From Dendrophyllia cribrosa (lineage: Eukaryota; Cnidaria; Anthozoa; Scleractinia; Dendrophylliidae): a DNA stretch of 64,000 nucleotides. The translations under genes were made by a program, and so were the position numbers. Location: positions 3,864,159 to 3,928,158 of the forward strand of contig JAJLRJ010000004.1 in NCBI GenBank assembly GCA_024195265.1, read 5' to 3'. The notes under the pieces are model-generated. The model did not search any database, was not told where the DNA came from, and saw only the letters and a program-made list of their open reading frames with translations. The stretch's first letter is position 1, and each line of letters starts with the position of its first letter. Shown in pieces: positions 9,017 through 21,339 of this stretch.

Positions 9017-12000
9017 TCACAATGAAAATATATTACCGCACAGTCCGCAGGTTTTGGGGCAATTCGACTGCATAAAAACACTACTAGCTGCATCATTACA
9101 TTTGTCGGCGTATTTACTGCACGCTTTCATAGTGTCGTTACATTGTCCCGGGGCTGAAACAAAGTTGTACAAAAATAAGTGATTAGAGACATGTCCAACT
9201 TGTTATTTCTAGATATTAAAACAGGGAAGGCAGTTTTGTTTTAATGGCCTACGTAACTGACGAGATAAATCACACGACAACAACGTTTTTGTGGCGGGGT
9301 CGAGAAAAATATGAGGGAGGAAGAAAGTTGAGATTTCTTCTTGCGGCTTTGTGCCGCAAACTACTTAGGATATTGTTTTAATTAGTTCTAAATGTACCCT
9401 TTTAAAGCTTACAATTGATAAAAAAGAGGACAATTTTGGCAATGATTTATATCTAGTTAATCCTAAAAATATTTAATTGCCAAGTTAGGCGTATTGCTAT
9501 CAAGTTTACTTTTCACATTAACATTTTAGCTACCCAGAAAAACAGTTTCATATTTTCACGCTCAATAGAAGTTACATCTCAACCTTTTAACAGCTCTAAA
9601 ATATTTTTCTGATACTTACATACGGTTGCATCTGGCTTTATGGTTCCTCCAGCTATAAACAAAAACATTTACAGTTAAAGAGACGAGTGCCTTTGTTTAT
9701 TCTAACATTATATTCCCATGTACTTACCCACATTTCTTTATAAGCTACTTAATTATTCAGTCAATGAACATTTTATTTGAAATGCCAGGAAGGGTATCTA
9801 ATCGCGTTCGAAGAACGCAATCCTAATTTCGTGTTGGTTGTCCTATGCTTTATGTGCAGAAAAATTTGAGATTTTTTGGTGTCCGGTCTTCCAAATGGCC
9901 GCCACTATTGTTTTTTTTTTTTTTCATTCCTTCGAACGCGTCTCCATAATCTGTGATTACTGCTAGTAGAATATTGAATAGGCGGTGTTGTCCAAAACAC
10001 GACCTCGTTTCTCAGCGTTTTCGCTGATTGGAGAAAGCTTATACGAAAATGTAATTACAAGCAACCGCCAAACAAAAGATATATTTAGGCCTGAACTCAC
10101 AATAAATGTAATCGATGCCATGCTTTTCTTCACTCGTAAGCGTCATATTTGGTTTATAAGACTTGTACCGTGGATTCATAATCGCATCAGAATGCTGTGA
10201 ATGCCCTAACCCCAGAAGGTGGCCGATCTCATGAAGTGCAACTGAGAAGAGATTTGTGCCAGTTATAACGCCATCGGTGAATGTTTCATCGTCGTCAAAG
10301 TGCACTATTCCATCTTCAGGGAAAAACGCATGTGCAAGATCACCTCCTGCATTGTCGAAATTAAATGTACAAGGGCTGTGTGGACCAGCGAAAAAACTAA
10401 AAAGTAAGAGATTTTTTGGACATGTGAGATGAAGTTTGGCAAAGTACTCAACAACGTAAGTGACTTGATTAATTTAGTGCGTTGCTCTTTCAATTCTCCC
10501 TTTGCTGTATCTGTGTATTGAGAATTAACCATCGAATGTACAGACTATACACCCACCGTGACTCACTCTTTTACTCTGTAACGAAGTTTTAAAACTAAAT
10601 GGGGAGGGTACTCACGTTAACTGAAGTGACGAGAGGCGCAAATGTGCGAATGAGGTGAAACTTTAATTCCCCAGAAAATCCCCTTCAGACAAATCTAGAC
10701 CTCTAAAATACCGATGGGCATAAGCAAAAACCAAAAACATCCCATGGGTATTTTCCTTTCGAAAAAAAAAATAACTCGAAAATGTAACAATGTTATATGT
10801 AATAAATATACTCAATAAAACTAGATTTTATGAAGATAATGTTGACGTTATTAAAAATGGAACATTTTTGTCGGAAATCGCAAACTTCAACTAAAGATGA
10901 AATCCACAAATCGGGAATTTTATACACAAAACATTTTGCATTACTGACCATGAAAATAAGAACTTACGACAATGTGATATCAGCGTTAGTGTATGAAGGA
11001 TTGTCCGTAACATCCGTGAAGCTTAACGGGCTGATTTTTTCCCATTCAGTAAACGCCTTCCTCAGAATTGCTCGCTGCTGTGTTGATGTTAGGCCCCCCT
11101 TGGATGCATAATTTTGGAACTTGTAGGTAAGTTGCATCTTGCTCCATTCGTCACCAGAAACGGAAAACCTTTTCACTCTACCTGCAAAATTTAAATAAAT
11201 ATTTCATTGTTAATATTATCGTGTCTTTAATTTAATAGTTTCTCCTTCAACTAATCCTGGGCCTATAAAAAAAACTTGTTACCTAGTGCAACTTTACAGT
11301 TGCAAATATTTGCGACATCGATTCATTATTTGTAATCATTTCACCTATGCTTGATTTATTTAAACAAGAATAAAAATTGAAATAAAAGAGGCAGGTTAAA
11401 TATGGATTATTTAAAAAATGGGGAATGGTGGTAGCTACAAGTTGAGGTGATCACATATATATTATTTACCGGAGTGAAAATTCTCTTCGTCAATATCTGG
11501 GACACCACATCTCGACTTGTGCATTTCTTTAACAGTTGTAGCATCGAGGTTTCCCGTGTCCGGGATTTCAAAATGTTCTTGGAATAGTCTCAGAGCATCT
11601 TTGAGGTTATGATTCCCATCTTTAGCTGGTGACAAGTAGTGGTACTCCTTAAGATATTTCTAGGTTTAAAAAAGGATAGGAGTTTATTTGCCGACACATA
11701 TATATAAAAAAATATTTGTCTCTTACCAACTTGAATGTTTCTTATGTTACAATAAGCACTGATGAAAGATGTATTTTGCCTTTTTTAAGTAACGCTAAAA
11801 ATGGTGACATAGCCCCTTTACGGCACTCGTAATTTGAGGTAGACAAAAAGATTGAGCAATAGTCACATGGCAAGGCCATGATAAAAGCAAAGGAATTAGG
11901 CGACAATCGCGAGTATGTTTGTATGTTTTGAAGTTAATTTAGGACGGTTACTTCAAATGGCGGAGTAAGTAAAACACTTTTCAGGCAGTACATTTATTGC

Positions 12001-13369
12001 GTGCAACGGATCGCGTATAAAATTGATCTACAAATAAAAATCAGAACCAAATCAAATGGTAACAGGTTGTTAAGCATTTGAATGATCTAGGAATGATTAT
12101 TAAACATCCTATGTTAACACCATTCTTAATCAAAGGGCTCTCAGAGCCATCTCGTGAATACACAACAACGTAAGGTTAAGTCCACAAATCGGTTTTAATT
12201 TTCCATGCTGAGTTTATAGTCAAAGAATTGAAGAGTAAAACAGATTTAAAACGACCAAAACATCTCAGAGTGACATAAATATGCATTGTATGAAACGAGA
12301 CTGTCTGACAACTGATTGACCTAATACACTGGGGAATTAAAAAAAAAGTTGACATCTGAGTGATTAATCAAGTGAATATTTTAGTTATGGTTCACTTACC
12401 GTATTCTGTTCCATTTCCAGACTAATATACAAACAAACATAGTAAATCATGCTAAAATATATATGTTATTTAGAATACTAATGTGTGACGTCAAATTAAC
12501 TTAAATTTGTAAAATTATGGGATTTGATGACTCCACACAAACCCTCCTAGGTTGTGACGTCATCACTTTAGTACTCTATTGCTGCTGCGCCTTGCTACAT
12601 CAGGGACTTACTCGACTACCAACTATATTCGCGTATGTTAAGATCATAAATATTCTCAGCAACTTTTGGCAACTCCAAAACCTAGACTAAAAACATATGG
12701 AGAAACCGCCTTTACTGTGGCAGCACCGAGACTTTGGAACACTATTCTATTTGACTTGAGGTCAATCAGTTGTTGTTGTTTGTTTATTTTTTGTTTAATC
12801 TTTTTATCGTATAGTGCCATGGGCAATTAGTGGATTTGGCGTTAGTTGCTTCCAATTTTGTCCTTATATGTATTACTCACCCTATCATTGCGAGGTGTAT
12901 TTATTGCTCTTAAAAGTAAATAAGATTCCCAAATTTATTTTCTTACTATATACATTATAGACCAACAACGCCACAGGAAAATATTTCTTAGTACCTTTCG
13001 TTTGCAAGTCACACTTTACAGTTTAGTTCACAGACTTGTTCAGCGCAATAAACAAAATTATCGCTAAGCTCTTCGGCCCCAACAACAGTTAATTTAAATG
13101 ATCACGCCTTAAATATTCGTACAGAGAAACAAACGCATAGGTTAATATATGATCCGGACAAAAAGTTTGATCCTCATAAGGAAAGTGCAACTAGCTAAGC
13201 TTGCGCAGTTTTTCAAACGTTTTTGACATCGAAGCATAGAATGAAGCGAAATGAAGCTTTAGGAACTTACCATTGCAAACCGCGCTTCCTTGTCATCAAC
13301 TGGAGCTCCATTTGAAGTTTGGAAACACATTACGAGTAAAATCAGTCGTAATATTCGCATTCGCTCCAT
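9017..13369 (-). CDS. Matrix metalloproteinase with C-terminal ShKT domain, six exons
   Basis: A secreted zinc endopeptidase of 322 residues that would cleave extracellular matrix proteins. Exons on the minus strand: 13369-13271, 11659-11470, 11181-10968, 10396-10101, 9652-9620 and 9153-9017. All junctions are GT-AG and keep frame. Domain order: a signal peptide (first ~20 residues), a propeptide with cysteine switch KSRCGVPD (Cys84), a furin-type site RVKR (98-101), and the catalytic domain with HEIGHLLGLGH (His223, Glu224, His227, His233) and Met-turn Met241. A six-cysteine ShKT domain follows (Cys282, 289, 296, 309, 313, 316). The hemopexin repeats of most vertebrate MMPs are absent. The furin site suggests activation inside the secretory pathway. 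MMP-ShKT fusions are known in cnidarians. The gene looks intact. Confidence 0.9.
9804..9946. mobile_element. Small MITE-like inverted repeat in an MMP intron
   Basis: CGCGTTCGAAG at the left is mirrored by CTTCGAACGCG near 9943, enclosing about 140 bp with a T-run. It lies in the intron between the catalytic-domain exon and the linker exon. The inverted repeat is short (11 bp), so the call is tentative. Confidence 0.35.
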
Positions 13370-15549
13370 GGCAGTTGATCGTTGTCTGCCTTTCTTTGTG
13401 CCGTGCTTGGAAGTTTCTGATTATTAATACTGATTTGTGGCTTGTAAAAGATATTTATCGGAAGAAACATGGAAATCAACACCTATTTTGAAGGTTAATT
13501 TCAGAGCTTTTAACAAACCTCTTTAATGGTGAAAATATCAAAATAAACCACTTCAACAATCTATATTATTAGGTTCAAAAATCGCAAACAAAAAAAGCCG
13601 GTAATAAGTAGTAAAGGTAGTTTCTGAAAAAAATGTCATTTTGTGGAACAGAATATTGCATTAAAATAATTATGCTTTTTTTAAAATAATTACGGTATCG
13701 ATTTCGTTTCCTTGACCATTGATATCGGCCCTTACTTCTGGATAAAGCAGAATGCAGTGTAAAGGTACCAAATATAATCATGATTTTTTTCCTTATTCGT
13801 ATAGACAGGTAACAAACTATAATCCATAACAAATCGCATATTGGCATAATAAAAATAATTTGTGATTTATTGTTCCATTAATCAAATAAAACCATTCAGG
13901 AAGGAGCAGTTATGTTTCATTAAGGAGCATGCAATTTAACTACCTTTTCAACAGCACTTGTCAAGATTCGCAGTAACCTAATGACAGAAATAAAAATAGT
14001 AAAGCCCATAACAAGCTCCGAAAGTACTTAAACAGTTTCAGTCTTAATTTTATTGAATATATCTTATTTAGCAGCATTTTTGACATGTTTAAATTTCACA
14101 CAAAAAATATGACAATTGTCGGCTGAAAGATTTCAATGAAACAAAAGAAAGCAGCATTGAGGCTAATTTTAGTTTATATTTTCCTTTAGTGATTTTTAAA
14201 AACTAAAACATGTGCATCTAAAAAACAAATAAAAAACATTTAAAAAAAGGCTTTAGTCATCTTAAGTTAAAAATTCGTCATAAATTAGGTTAAAAACAAC
14301 ATTTCTTATTTTATTTTCGGAGGGATGAAAAAATCATATCAGGAAGTAGGTAGGTAGGAAATAAGGTCAGTTCGGATTTTCGAAAAAGGGGACAGCAGCT
14401 AGCAAATTCGGAGGATAGTTTCTTTTTACTTAAATTTTCTGCCGTGAAACATAGCTTCCCTTAAGACAGTAAAATGATATGAAAAAAAAAGCACCATTCT
14501 AAGCGTTTTCGTAAACATTTCTCTTTGGGTGCCCTTGAAAAAATAATCACACACACACACACATAGGCAGGAATACCATTTTTTTGTGTATTGCGTGTAA
14601 ATCGTATGTATATGCATTTAAATCATACGTCTTGATAAAGAGAGTGACTTTGAAACTGGAAAAAAAAATATTATAAACGCCTCCTTAAAGTATCGCAGAA
14701 GAGTTGTTGTTGTTGTTTAATTTTTATCTTTTGGTATGATATCCACGATTCAGAGTTTAGAGTCAATTCGCACATCTCAATAAACAGTATCACAGAATTA
14801 ATAGCTTTCATTAAATTAAATTGTATATCCTTATTCATTTTTTTTGAGACGAAAACGTTGAAACTAATGAAGGACGACAACAAATGATTACATTGGATGA
14901 GTTGAAGATTAACTCCGATAACGATTTAGGGTAATTTTAGATGTTATTTTGGCGTCTTTTTTGTGGGAGTAAAAATAGTCATTTCCTCTCCATTATTTTT
15001 AAGTGCCTACTCAATTAAAGTTTTCCTGTTGAAACTAATATTTTCCTTGAGTAAATCAATAAGGGAATATACAATATTATAATGACTAAAAATATAAAAT
15101 GTTTCCCAATAAAGCCATTTTCAGACAACCACACGAACCATCCCTTTTACTAATTAATTATATTTTGAATTTTTTGTGAGCTCATGTAGACAATGTTAGG
15201 CTGTTTATTGAATGGATGTAGTTTCTCGGTTGGTATAAAACCCCATTTAACAGCGAAGCCTTCGGGAACCTCGCTAGTGTCCGCTTAATAGAGGGTTCCG
15301 CTGAATATAGGTTTGTTTTACAATAAATATGAAAAGAAAATTTATGGACCCAAGCAGATGGTGTCCGCTTAACACGTCTGAGACTATCGCCATGATATTC
15401 TCAATGAACTTTTTACTTAAAAAAGAAATGTAACTTCGAACATCAAACTTTGTGTCGTTGTTCTTAATTTCTAACAGATTCTCTATAAGATATTTCAATT
15501 AAGATGAATGCCGTCATTATTAGTACAGGTCGACGTTTCGAAGTTCTAA
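13370..15549. other. Intergenic region, no gene recognised
   Basis: AT-rich sequence upstream of the MMP gene. It includes a short (AC)n tract near 14550-14564 and, around 15255-15380, a phrase with two GTGTCCGCTTAA copies that looks like the remnant of a dispersed repeat. The MMP promoter must lie just above 13370, but no clear TATA box was found within 100 bp. Confidence 0.4.
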
Positions 15550-15553
15550 TTAA

Positions 15554-16888
15554 GTGGCAGTCCCGCTAAAAGCGGTCCGCTCGATTTCGCGACCAAAAAT
15601 AGTTTCCCTTTATTTTTTGCTGGTGAAAAGGCTTTGGTACACATGTATGAAATACACAATTCTTTTTTTCAAATTCTTTATTTTCGTCCTGTTACAGGCA
15701 AAAAACGAATTCAGGCCCCCTCGGCCTTTTCGCCGTTGAGCGGAAGACTAAAATTGATGGTTTTTTAGAGGCGCTCTACGTAGAAACAAATGCAGTTGAA
15801 GACATTTTCTTTAGGTCATGTTTCTAAGCTAAACTTGAGTAGTTTACAGGCAAAGTGTAAAAAATTTCAATAAAATGTTAAGCAAGCTGAGGCAACTTAA
15901 AGACAACCCACTCTGAAGCCTATATTCAGACACTGAAAATGGGGCAAGAACGAGGCAAAATTTCTCAAACGTTGCGGACTAAACTTGGTTTTAAAACCAC
16001 GTCACAGTAAAGTTCTTACCTTATTTTATCGAGTTATAAGCTCAAACGTGTGGGTATCTCTCGGGATCGCAAGCGAGAAGAGATTATAATCAGCCATTGA
16101 CAGTGTGTTTACATAATTATCGGTCGTGCCAAAGGTCACTTGCATTACTCTTCGGCTCTTCCAAAATGTTTCCATTGAGGTTTGAATTCGATTGTAGTTC
16201 TCCAAGATAAATGTCGACAACTTCTTTAATACTTCTGCGTCAGAATTAGATCGAGAACAGATGTAAAAGTTGCAATAAGTTGAATAATCTTCATGGCGGC
16301 GACACGGTCCGGACTCGACAAAGCAAACAACGAGGCCTTTTAGCATGTTCGGAAAAATCTTCATTAAAATCAGTACTTGATCCAAATTCTCTGCTCCAGT
16401 AACGAGTATTAAAGGTTTTCCACGTCCCTACAATAAAAAGAAAGTCAAAGTTTATTCTGATCCACGATTTTATATGAGACATTTTCCCTCGTTTTTGCCC
16501 CATTTTCAGTGTCTGAATATAGGCTTCAGAGTGGGTTGTCTTTAAGTTGCCTCAGCTTGCTTAACATTTTATTGAAATTTTTTACACTTTGCCTGTAAAC
16601 TACTCAAGTTTAGCTTAGAAACATGACCTAAAGAAAATGTCTTCAACTGCATTTGTTTCTACGTAGAGCGCCTCTAAAAAACCATCAATTTTAGTCTTCC
16701 GCTCAACGGCGAAAAGGCCGAGGGGGCCTGAATTCGTTTTTTGCCTGTAACAGGACGAAAATAAAGAATTTGAAAAAAAGAATTGTGTATTTCATACATG
16801 TGTACCAAAGCCTTTTCACCAGCAAAAAATAAAGGGAAACTATTTTTGGTCGCGAAATCGAGCGGACCGCTTTTAGCGGGACTGCCAC
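15554..16888. mobile_element. TTAA-flanked long-TIR element carrying a captured exon
   Basis: Two inverted arms, 15554-15966 and 16475-16888, are nearly identical over about 413 bp. Their outer tips begin GTGGCAGTCCCGCTAAAAGC. TTAA lies directly outside both tips (15550-15553 and 16889-16892), matching a TTAA target duplication as made by piggyBac or Kolobok transposases. The central 500 bp are unrelated to the arms and contain an exon-like coding segment. No transposase is present, so this is a non-autonomous element, and the near-identity of the arms suggests recent activity or gene conversion. Confidence 0.8.
16020..16427 (-). pseudogene. Exon captured inside the TTAA element
   Basis: A 134-codon open segment (16427-16026) starts right after a good acceptor (TTATTGTAG) and runs GRGKPLILVTGAEN... 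to a stop TAA at 16028-16026. A canonical donor (GTAAGAAC) follows six bases after the stop. The segment has eight cysteines and no start codon of its own. I do not recognise the family. Splice sites at both ends, with no transposase similarity, suggest a host or other-element exon picked up between transposon arms. It could equally be the terminal coding exon of the element's own lost gene. Confidence 0.5.
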
Positions 16889-17917
16889 TTAAACTGTACT
16901 TTAACGTACTTAAAGTGTACGTTTTCAATTTTACTTTATTTTTCATCTAAAAAGGCAATGGCATATTTCCTACTACACATTACTCTTTTTCTTTTTGGAC
17001 ATTTTATAAAATGGGATATTTTAAGGTTGTCAAAAAGCGAACACCTTTGCTAATCCAGAGGGGGGTTGCGTAGGATATATTTTCATTTCAGTTTCATTCC
17101 CATTTTGTTTGACAAACAATCGCAACTGAATTGTAAATCCTCTGACGAAGGGCTCGCGCTCTAAACGTCAGCAATTTGCCTTTTCAACTCAGTTGGAAAA
17201 ACCACACTTTTGTGACAGTTTGTGTTAGAAACTGATAACCCCTTTATTCATCTTACAAGTATTTTTTCCAGAACGCGGAATATTTTCATAATTAAAAATT
17301 GTAAAAACGTATTAATTAATTTGAAGCTAAGACAAACGATTTTAATCGAGTGATTTCCAAATGTGCATCCTTCACAAAATCGGGTTCCTCTTTAGTTGGA
17401 AACGTCCTAAAGCAAAATAGATTAAGTTCGCGCCGAATACTTATATATCACCTTTGTCTAAAAAGACTGTGGCTGTGTTTTCACGAGGCGGTTTTTCTCG
17501 CTTAACATTCCTTGGGGTGATTTGTTTACCGACAGCGTTAAGCAGCTTAAATAATTTATGCGTTTTCACGGACAGAGCTTTTTTCATTTTTCTTGATGTT
17601 TGTCCCTTGTTATTCGCGGAATAACAAGAAAGATGGCGGGAAACAGAGACGCTTGCAAATATATGATTCTTATGTTTATTAGTGTCAGTGCTATCGCGCT
17701 TGTTCCAGCATCAGAGACGGTGAAAAATTCAAACTGTAATCATGAGGAAATGGATAGCGTACCATTGCGTTTCTGGCCAATTCAAATATTCGCGGCAAAT
17801 GCAAATTATATCACCTCGGTTGTTTGAACGCTGGCGAAATGTGATTGGCCGAAATTAATTGCCGACTCGCTTAAACTACTTGGATTGGTGGCTTAAATTC
17901 AATGAAAATTCTATTGA

Positions 17918-18084
17918 AATAGACCAATTCCGATAAATTAAAATTCATACTTGGCTCCGAGGCTTAGGGGAATAAAACAAAAGAAATAAATTATTCATAC
18001 CTGAACCTCGTTGTGATTTCTTTTGTTTTATTCCCCTAAGCCTTGGAGCCAAGTATGAATTTTAATATATCGGAATTGGTCTAT
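17918..18084. mobile_element. Foldback MITE
   Basis: Arms of about 70 bp, starting ATAGACCAATTCCGAT and CATACTTGGCTCCGAGGCTT in the left arm, are mirrored in the right arm with few mismatches. They are separated by about 25 bp, so the whole unit would form one long hairpin. It is nested inside the 17467-18543 element. Confidence 0.75.
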
Positions 18085-18105
18085 TCGCCGACTCGCTTAA
18101 CTTTA

Positions 18106-18456
18106 CAGCCATGCTCCGTCACGCGTGACCAGTAATCTAGAGAATGAAATGAACATTTGAATATTTCTTTGTAACGTCCGAGATTTGAATGAAACCTTGA
18201 AGATCTCTGTGGAAAACACTTTGAAAGTCACAAATTAACGGAAAATAACTTCGCTGCACGCATAAAAAAACCTAATATTGTTAGGATATGTAACTTTTCA
18301 AACAAAATGATATTTTGTTGCTCTTTGTTTCCGAAAATGCGGTAAAATTCTCACGGGAATTCCGAATCTCGGAATGAATTTTCAAAACCGACGCGTAATA
18401 TTGAAAACTCCATTCAATTTTCAAAAATACTGGTCACGCGTGACGGAGCATGGCTG
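18106..18456. mobile_element. Mariner-like MITE with TA duplication
   Basis: 29-bp inverted ends begin CAGCCATGCTCCGTCACGCG and the complement lies at 18428-18456. TA flanks both sides (18104-18105, 18457-18458), the target duplication of Tc1/mariner elements. The interior has no coding region. Confidence 0.7.
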
Positions 18457-18649
18457 TAAGCGAGTTGGACAAGCAACTGTTTTCACGAGATTTCCGACTG
18501 TCACTCGCTCAGCGACTTGAAAAATCGCTCGTGAAAACACGGCCTATGTCGGGGAATTTTAAAAACATGTATGGTTTGTTTTCTGCGCGCAGTTAAAGTT
18601 TGATTCACAAAAAAGATACATAAATTCTCATTTCTTAAATATATTTATA

Positions 18650-19617
18650 ATGCGCCGATCAATTCGAAACATCAACATCCCCCACCCCCCCCCCCCCCCC
18701 CCCCCCCGGGCATGCCCCGGGCATTTGAACATTTTCTATGCCCGGGGAGTCGGGCATTTGATGTGAAAGGCCATCCCGGGGGTGGGGAATTTGAACCGGA
18801 AGTGTTCCAAATATCGGGGTTTTTTTTAGTAGAGGCATATGAAAGGAAAAAATATCGTTTTTGTTAGTGGCAAGTGAAAAAGAGGCTAACAAAGCTTAGC
18901 ACTGTTTTTGAAGGTTTGTAAATTGTAGATTTTTAAAATATAGCTTCAACTGCCATTCAACGCGTACTAGAGATTTCGAAGTATTGCCAGTCCGCAGATC
19001 CGCAGATCTTAAACGGCCATTAATTGGAAAGAAAAAACACTGTAAAATCAGAATGAACAACAACCTTTCTCTCAGGAAACATTTGTCAGTTGCTATAAAA
19101 TGCGTTTAGATTAATAAATTTTCACTTGGTGGAATAACGCTTGCAAACGATTTGTTCAAAACCCAACTTTACAACCGCTTTGCTAAATATTTTTTGCAAC
19201 ATTTGTTGATCACACGAGGAATTTAATACTTAATTCAGAAAAAAATTATCGAAAAGTAAATCCCCAAACAATAACAAATTAATTTCGACGTGGTGTCCAC
19301 AGCGGAAGTGCCGTGCAGTGAAATATCAGTTGCAAAGTATACGCGGTTCAGTTGAGTATATTCTCGAGGAAAACACTCGGTAGAATAAATCAGAAAAACT
19401 GAATGCAAAGTGTATTTTTTATTCTCACTAAAAACTTTTGATCTTTAGGAGGGGCATTTGACCATCAAATCCTGTGCTATGGTGGGGTATTTGAATGCAA
19501 TTTTCGCCCAAGGGGGCGGGAATTTGAACAAGTCGATCTTCAAAAGTTCAAATGCCCGGGGCATTGCCCGGGGGGGGGGGGGGGGGGTGATGTTGATGTT
19601 TCGAATTGATCGGTGCA
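18650..19617. mobile_element. Foldback element with poly-C/poly-G tracts
   Basis: The left end CCGATCAATTCGAAACATCA is the complement of the right end at 19589-19612. The C-run and CCCGGGCATTTGAAC phrase in the left arm are mirrored by the G-run at 19571-19587 and its neighbours. The element is about 970 bp, with GGGGCATTTGAA phrases repeated inside. No gene is inside; frames there derive from the homopolymers. Confidence 0.65.
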
Positions 19618-20848
19618 TAACTTTTGAACGAAAGCAAAAAAAGGAGACACTGTTTGATTGCAAATTAACAGACAATATTCTAGCCCAATTTGAGCTAAAT
19701 TATTTGAAAACTCCATCGCTAAACACGGACATAAAACGTTCGCTTAATTCGTACAAACTTTAGTTTCGAGAAAAGGGACAAAATAGATGTCGAGACCTTT
19801 TTAAGTCTTAAGAACTTGATTATAACACCTAGAATGGCTAGCCGGGTGAAAATGATTACGCGTGGTTTGTTAAAGGCTAAACGTATTTGATAAAAATTAA
19901 TATAAGGCTGGTTCAAAAAATGAAGGGCAGACAGCAAGAGAGAAATAGAAAGCGGTTAAAACGCGTAGGGTTTTAAATAGGAAGGAAAGCGCCACACTCT
20001 TTGTCTTCATTTTCCTTGCTATGTTTGTTAGCTTTGGTTCGCTCACAGCTCCCATTTTGGTTATTTTCTTGTCTTTGTCTTCAGCTAGCATCAAAATAAT
20101 TCTTGGTTATGATACGAACCTCTGTCGCTTTCATTGATTTGAATTTCGTGATACGACTCTCTTATGACACACAACACCTCGTGTGAATTTCAATTTATGT
20201 TGGTGATGAGAATGTTTTTTTTTCTATAACTTTGCGTATAAACAATATTTTTTTCATGATACAACATTTAAATAAGATATATCTGAAAATTAAATAAAAG
20301 TTGCAGCTTGCAAAATGGTCAATTTTGGGCGATACCTTAACCCTATTCGGACTGGGGGGGGGGGGGGGGGGGGGCCGCGCTAACTTTCAACATTCATAAC
20401 TTCTTTAATATGTATTCAAACGCCATCAAACTTTGTGACTTTTCCTAAAATTTATCTGGCAACAATTTCATATGTTGATCACGTGACTTGACGTTTCCAT
20501 GGCAACAAGATTTTGACAGCCATGTTTTTGGAAATTTGCATATTTATACTTTTGAATGAAGAAAAACAATGTTTATTGGTATAACTTTTGTATTTTTACG
20601 TCATTTAGCGTTTATTAATTGCCGTCCGCGATCTTTGTTTACCATGCTCCCATATAGACTTACATGAAGTAGTACCACATTGTTGCCAGGCAACTGCAGG
20701 ACACCATCACGTATATATATAAATATATTTTTCGCGCGAATTCGCGCGGCTTAGCTCCCGAGGCACGACAAATTTATTAACCTCGCTTCGCGAGGAAAAA
20801 TTCCCCACGAGGGGCCCCTGTTTCTGGAAGTTTTGTCACCCAAAATTT
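19618..20848. other. Duplicated non-coding flank with dispersed repeats
   Basis: This flank belongs to the segmental duplication (similar to 38.18-38.52 and 42.56-42.69 kb). It includes a G-run at about 20356-20374 and a dispersed repeat at 20.47-20.82 kb whose phrase GGCAACTGCAGGACACCATC recurs at 55.64 kb. No gene is recognised. Confidence 0.5.
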
Positions 20849-20869
20849 TTGTCAACATCAAAACGAGGC

Positions 20870-21075
20870 TGGCTTATGCAGTTGAGATCCGCCATGTTTT
20901 ATAGCAGCCTTCACTTTGCGATCGTAAATAGCTACTGGAACTCTGGAAGAGATACTATCGGTGTACTGCCAACAGGATACGGAAAATCGATCATCTTCCA
21001 TCTTTTAACGCGCCGTTTTTTACTTTTACTTGAAGAAGTAGAAAATCGCTTAAAAAGCAAGACTTTGAAACCCAT
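20870..21075 (+). pseudogene. RecQ-like helicase fragment
   Basis: A short segment encodes DTIGVLPTGYGKSIIFHLL, the Walker A neighbourhood of RecQ-family DNA helicases (motif GxxPTGxGKS). Later helicase motifs are missing and the frame decays into unrelated sequence. RecQ-like fragments are often spread by transposons in cnidarian genomes (family knowledge, not checked here). This one is too short to be functional. Confidence 0.6.
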
Positions 21076-21339
21076 ATTTTTGAAAGACTATTTAGCGTGC
21101 CTGTTACTACAGTATTTGTTTATTTACAAAAGGAAGATTGCTGAGAAACTGAACAAAGCAGTGACTTCTAAGTGGGGCTATTGTGATAAATGGCAATCAT
21201 TAAACAATGAAACCATAGTAGACAGTACAAATTTCAGATCAAGAAAGTGTGTTTCATCAAGAGTTTGGTACACTGTATTTGTTTTTGCTTTCACTTTTTA
21301 TTTCTATTTGTCTATCCCAACCATTCTTTCTACAAACTA

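Larger units (their letters stand above)
17467..18543. mobile_element. TIR element nested in the duplication, itself carrying two MITEs
   Basis: The ends GGCTGTGTTTTCACGAG (17470) and CTCGTGAAAACACGGCC (18527-18543) are inverted. The related blocks at 34.42 and 38.08 kb run straight through this point (TCTAAAA to TATGTCGG), which gives an empty site and bounds the insertion. No transposase frame is present. A short frame at 17600-17827 begins in a signal-peptide-like manner (MILMFISVSAIALVPA) but is not a recognised protein. Confidence 0.6.

Noticed and set aside
12398..12419. Possible 22-nt micro-exon of the MMP gene with acceptor and donor
   Set aside because: Including it breaks the frame, while direct splicing of 13271 to 11659 is in frame and gives a normal propeptide.
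15554..15739. Protein-coding frame repeated identically at 16703-16888 on the other strand
   Set aside because: The identity is due to the inverted arms of the TTAA element; the frame has no ATG start and no known domain.
18659..18892. Gly-rich frame across the poly-C tract, and similar frames at 19458-19763, 36044-36187 and 46044-46304
   Set aside because: Driven by G/C homopolymers in foldback or low-complexity sequence, or (46044) by reading a protease exon into its intron.
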